DNA of 8,904 bases, from assembly GCA_036394195.1 (NCBI GenBank), contig DASWFO010000214.1, positions 1 through 8,904 of the forward strand, read 5' to 3'. Numbering within the stretch: position 1 is the stretch's first letter; each line of letters starts with the position of its first letter. Positions 6,448 to 8,904 of the stretch are shown piece after piece. The notes under the pieces were generated by a model that was given only the letters and a program-made list of their open reading frames with translations, was not told where the DNA came from and did no database searches. The translations under genes and the position numbers were made by a program. This DNA is from DATJPD01 sp036394195 (lineage in GTDB: Bacteria > Pseudomonadota > Alphaproteobacteria > CACIAM-22H2).

Positions 6448-8160
6448 TCAGGGCTTCCTGGCCAACGCCGTGACAGCCTCATCCACGCTGTGAAACAGGT
6501 GGTCCCGCCGGAGAAGGTCCATGATGCCGAAGCGCGAGAATGCTTCCTGCGCCCGCACGGATTCGAGACGGGCAACGGCAAACGTGATGCCTGAGGATTG
6601 GCACTGCGTGATCACTGCCGCGAGAATTTTGGAGGCGGTGTAGTCAAGCGCGATGATGCTGCTCGCTTCCAGAACGACTAAATCAAGCGGCTTTGGGCGG
6701 CGCTCTATGGCATCCAGGACGCCTCGTCTGAAATCATACGCGTTCAAGAAGGAGAGCGGCGCCTGAAATGCAATGACCAGGACTCCGGGAAGGATTTCGC
6801 CCTTCAGCTCGGTGCTCGGGGCCCACCAGATCGAAGTCCCCGGGACCTTCTCAAACTCGATCGCATGCGCGCGGGTCGCGGTCCACATTCCATGCATCAG
6901 CGAAAGCACGATCCCTACCGCAACGCCCGTCGCCGTCGGCAGCGCGACGATCGAACTCATCGTGATGATGATCAGGAGGAATTCCCCGAATGTTCGGCGA
7001 TAGACCTCGATGACTTCGCGAATACGAATCATCCGAAGGCCGATGAAAAGGAGGACGCCGGCGAGTGCTGCCTGCGGCACATGGGTCAGGAGCGTCGCCC
7101 CAAAAGCGATCAGTCCCAAGACAAACCCGGATGCCACCAAGCCGGCGATTTGCGAGCGCCCTCCGGACTCTGACACGATAGCGGTCCTGGGCGGGCTGGC
7201 ATTCACCGGGAAGGCGCCGAGGAGCCCAGCCAGAATGCTTCCTGCACCAACCCCGATGAAGTCGCGATTGACCGCTGGAGGTTCGCCGGGATCCGAGACG
7301 AATGAGCATGTCGTGGCGGCTGTTTGCACCATGATCACGACGGAAACGATCAGCGCCAACGGTACGACATGGAGCAGGTCATCGATCTTCACTGCCGGCC
7401 AAAGAAGCCGCGGCAACTCGCCTTGGGTCCTTCCCAAGACGGCAACGCCGCGGCTTTCCAAGTCGAACAAAAGGAGGGCTGCGGTGGCTGTAAGAAGGCC
7501 GATCAACGCGCCCGGAATGCGGGCGCTGATACGCTCCGACCCGAGAGTCAGAAAAAGGACGGCCAAGCCGAGCGTGACCGAATAGAGGTTTGCTCGATCG
7601 AAGTCCTTGGCGATGGCGGCAATACGGTGAAACAGATTGCCCTCGGGAGGCGAAACGCCAAGAAGCCCCGGAAGCTGAGAGACAATGATGTGAATTGCGA
7701 TACCAGCGAGAAACCCCGTCGTGACGGGAGCAGACAAGAGATTCGCGACCCAGCCGAGGCGAAAAATTCCTCCGCCGATCAAAATGGTGCCGACAACCAG
7801 CGCGAGCGCAACCGCCAAACCGGCATATTCCGGTGTTCCCATCGCCGCCAACATCACTAGGCCGCCGGCAAAAATCGGGGTGATGGTAGAATCGGCGCCC
7901 GCGGACAGGAAGCGATTGGCCCCGAAGGCCGCGAAACCGATTGACCCGGCGACAAACGCGACGAAGCCGAGCTCCGGTGGAAACCCGCCAAGGCGCGCGG
8001 TGGCCATCTGCTCGGGTATCGCGATCGCCGCGAGGGTGAGCCCCGCCGCGAGGTCCCCGCTCAGATTTTTCGCGACGTAGCCGGACAGCGAAGAAAAGAT
8101 CGGCCAAGGGCGAACGACGCGCCGCGTCTGTTTGTTCGAAGCCTGAACGGGGGGCGACAT
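6448..8160 (-). CDS. SulP-family inorganic anion transporter with STAS domain
   Basis: The 570-residue inner-membrane protein belongs to the SulP (SLC26-like) family, which moves sulfate, bicarbonate or other anions. About a dozen hydrophobic segments fill residues 35-425. Family landmarks include the IAIPEQMATARLGG region (46-59), GADSTITP (88-95, where the re-entrant helix binds substrate) and PVNASPPRTAIVSESGGRSQ (318-337). A cytoplasmic STAS domain occupies about 450-568, with LDLVVLEASSIIALDYTAS (492-510) as its core; a Tyr sits directly after the conserved Asp where Ser is common. Length is normal. The substrate cannot be deduced, because no sulfate-assimilation or carbonic anhydrase gene is present here to guide it. 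The ATG at 8160 is preceded at some distance by AGGGAAG, so initiation may be weak. It is followed closely by the ParB-like gene and preceded by a small ORF, all on the minus strand. GC content is lower than in the folP-tonB region. Confidence 0.93.
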   Translation of the reverse strand: MSPPVQASNKQTRRVVRPWPIFSSLSGYVAKNLSGDLAAGLTLAAIAIPEQMATARLGGFPPELGFVAFVAGSIGFAAFGANRFLSAGADSTITPIFAGGLVMLAAMGTPEYAGLAVALALVVGTILIGGGIFRLGWVANLLSAPVTTGFLAGIAIHIIVSQLPGLLGVSPPEGNLFHRIAAIAKDFDRANLYSVTLGLAVLFLTLGSERISARIPGALIGLLTATAALLLFDLESRGVAVLGRTQGELPRLLWPAVKIDDLLHVVPLALIVSVVIMVQTAATTCSFVSDPGEPPAVNRDFIGVGAGSILAGLLGAFPVNASPPRTAIVSESGGRSQIAGLVASGFVLGLIAFGATLLTHVPQAALAGVLLFIGLRMIRIREVIEVYRRTFGEFLLIIITMSSIVALPTATGVAVGIVLSLMHGMWTATRAHAIEFEKVPGTSIWWAPSTELKGEILPGVLVIAFQAPLSFLNAYDFRRGVLDAIERRPKPLDLVVLEASSIIALDYTASKILAAVITQCQSSGITFAVARLESVRAQEAFSRFGIMDLLRRDHLFHSVDEAVTALARKP

Positions 8161-8232
8161 CTGTGGATTTCGTCTTCCCTACCATGCCCCATCTGCGCGT
8201 GAGCAACCGAGAAGTCGGTGCAGAGCGACCGT

Positions 8233-8269
8233 GACGGCGGTTGCCGTCCGGTCCTCTGCGACACCGGAC
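8233..8269 (-). promoter_or_regulatory. Two overlapping hairpins between the small ORF and the SulP gene
   Basis: Two perfect inverted repeats share three bases. GACGGC/GCCGTC (8233-8238 with 8243-8248) closes a 4-base loop, and GTCCGGT/ACCGGAC (8246-8252 with 8263-8269) closes a 10-base loop. Read on the minus strand, the second stem starts directly after the small ORF's TAG stop, and both lie 73-109 bases before the transporter start. Because they overlap at 8246-8248 the full stems cannot both form, a layout seen in attenuators. No T-run follows either, so a classical terminator is not supported. Confidence 0.3.
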
Positions 8270-8452
8270 CTATTGGCCCCTGCTCGGACCTTTCGGCGTG
8301 CGCTCCACCGGATGGGCGGTCTTTCGCGGCTCGCTCTTCCCAGGCTTTTGCGCGGGGCCATGCGACGCTTCCTCCTGATGCGCCGCGTGCGCATGGTCCT
8401 CGGGCTGGAAGTGCTTGGCTTGGTGTGGGGGACCTTTGCGATTCCGGGTCAT
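8270..8452 (-). CDS. Putative small basic, His-rich protein (60 aa)
   Basis: This small frame starts at an ATG (8452) with GGAGA 5 bases upstream, a reasonable Shine-Dalgarno site, and ends in TAG at 8270. The product starts MTRNRKGPPHQAKHF, then has a His/Glu/Ala-rich middle (EDHAHAAHQEEASHGPAQ) and a Lys/Arg/Pro-rich tail ending KGPSRGQ. It has no cysteine, no hydrophobic segment and no signal peptide, and looks intrinsically disordered. Third codon positions are G/C in about 44 of 60 codons by hand count, consistent with coding in this segment. It lies 109 bases upstream of the SulP gene on the same strand. I do not recognise a family. The longer frame starting at 8572 and the opposite-strand frame over the same bases look less gene-like. 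Confidence 0.45.
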   Translation of the reverse strand: MTRNRKGPPHQAKHFQPEDHAHAAHQEEASHGPAQKPGKSEPRKTAHPVERTPKGPSRGQ

Positions 8453-8795
8453 GAGGTTCTCCAAATTCGAAAGCCGTCTCTGAATTGTCAATCGACGTCC
8501 ATTGTCCAAGGCGGGCTTGGATCCATCGCAAACGGGGCGTCCATGATACGGAGCATAGCCAACGGCGTGCATGTGCGGAACGGGTCATGAGCCGCGGTCG
8601 CGGCGACGTCCGCCCTTGGTCAGTTCGGCCGCGCACAGCAGACCTGAGGATCACCTTCCAAGACCGATCGGTGGCAAAGAGCGGTTGCGGTTTGACGCAA
8701 ATTGGGGATGAATGGCCGGCTGCCGAGTTTATCTGGATGGCAGCCAAGGCGACGCGCCTGCGTCGGCGCGCGGACATCCTGCGGAAGGAGCTCAA
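8453..8795. other. 343-base stretch without a convincing gene
   Basis: This interval separates the minus-strand small ORF from the plus-strand cytochrome and should hold both promoters. Frames on both strands cross it, but none combines a good ribosome site, sensible codon use and protein-like composition. It is the most AT-rich part of the window (about 52% GC in the hand-counted sample 8461-8520). Visible small elements are CCGATCGG at 8664-8671, the TTGCG/CGCAA inverted repeat at 8685-8700 and the Shine-Dalgarno site of the cytochrome at 8785-8790. No clear -35/-10 pair was found on either strand. Confidence 0.5.
8685..8700. promoter_or_regulatory. Inverted repeat upstream of the cytochrome gene
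   Basis: TTGCG and CGCAA flank a 6-base spacer that contains TTGA, about 95 bases before the cytochrome start codon. The geometry fits a dimeric regulator's operator, and TTGACG inside it resembles a -35 box, but no matching -10 box stands 16-18 bases downstream. It is not an FNR/FixK site, because the TTGAT-N4-ATCAA pattern is absent. Chance occurrence is quite possible. Confidence 0.2.
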
Positions 8796-8904
8796 ATGTC
8801 GAAAAAAAAGGTCTTTGTCGCGGCCATGCTCGGAATGCTTGTCGGCGCAGGCTCGGCCCATGCGGCAGGCGATCCCGAGGCGGGCAAGGAAGTGTTCAAG
8901 AAAT
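8796..8904 (+). CDS. c-type cytochrome precursor, N-terminal part (cut by window end)
   Basis: The 36 visible codons encode a Lys-rich N-region, a hydrophobic core and an SAHA cleavage site. These make a Sec signal peptide of about 23 residues, followed by AGDPEAGKEVFKK. The G-(D/N)-x-x-x-G-x-x-x-F-x-K pattern right after a signal peptide is the usual start of class I cytochromes c (c2/c550 type), in which the CxxCH haem site follows within a few residues, beyond the window end here. The mature protein would be a periplasmic electron carrier. The ATG at 8796 has a strong Shine-Dalgarno site (AAGGAG, 5-base spacing). Which respiratory or oxidative pathway it serves cannot be told from this window. 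The haem motif itself is unseen, so the call depends on the N-terminus alone. Confidence 0.75.
   Translation, partial: MSKKKVFVAAMLGMLVGAGSAHAAGDPEAGKEVFKK

Noticed and set aside
8231..8590. A 119-codon plus-strand frame with a hydrophobic patch
   Set aside because: It lies opposite the small His-rich ORF, which has a better ribosome site and codon pattern. The translation looks like reverse-strand noise, although a weak SIANG repeat near its end was noted.
8672..8690. A sigma54-like TGGCAA...TTGCGG element upstream of the cytochrome
   Set aside because: The spacing between the GG and GC elements is two bases too long for a sigma54 promoter, which is strict about this distance.
8061..8861. 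A 266-codon minus-strand frame covering the gap before the cytochrome
   Set aside because: It overlaps the N-terminus of the SulP gene, the small ORF and the cytochrome start, has Arg/Ser-rich composition and lacks any recognisable motif or ribosome site.

Overview
The window looks like chromosomal DNA of a high-GC Gram-negative bacterium, most likely an alphaproteobacterium and probably of the Hyphomicrobiales. The base for this is the GC-rich third codon positions, the Gram-negative envelope genes (TonB, an outer-membrane TonB-dependent receptor, Sec-exported periplasmic proteins) and a dihydropteroate synthase with the long N-terminal extension I associate with alphaproteobacteria. The genus cannot be named from the sequence alone.

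Layout. Bases 1-81 hold the last 26 codons of a plus-strand gene that enters from the left. It converges, 10 bases away, on a minus-strand iron/metallophore-type block: tonB (3532-2654) followed by a TonB-dependent outer-membrane receptor (2434-92). The receptor has a good Shine-Dalgarno site and its own plausible sigma70 promoter in the 219-base gap behind tonB. The two products should work as one uptake unit: the receptor binds a scarce nutrient outside the cell and TonB passes it inner-membrane energy. The substrate cannot be read from the sequence. Divergent from tonB is a plus-strand pair: folP (3801-4946, dihydropteroate synthase, folate synthesis) and, 20 bases on, a Sec-exported pentapeptide-repeat protein (4967-5761).

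From about 5.8 kb the base composition drops. Hand-counted 60-base samples fall from about 75% GC in folP to about 62% in the next genes and about 52% near 8.5 kb. This segment carries a minus-strand series: a putative small basic/His-rich protein (8452-8270), a SulP-family anion transporter with a C-terminal STAS domain (8160-6448) and a ParB-like (ParBc_2-type) protein (6407-5790). They are closely spaced and may be one transcript. The composition suggests a separate history from the left half. After a 343-base gap without a convincing gene, a plus-strand c-type cytochrome precursor begins at 8796 and is cut by the window end before its haem motif.

No RNA genes, insertion sequences, CRISPR arrays or phage genes were seen. 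Most genes belong to familiar families. The parts that deserve attention are the SulP/ParB-like/small-ORF module, the exported pentapeptide-repeat protein tied to folP, and the unassigned TonB receptor subgroup. I did not find a clear case for a wholly new system.
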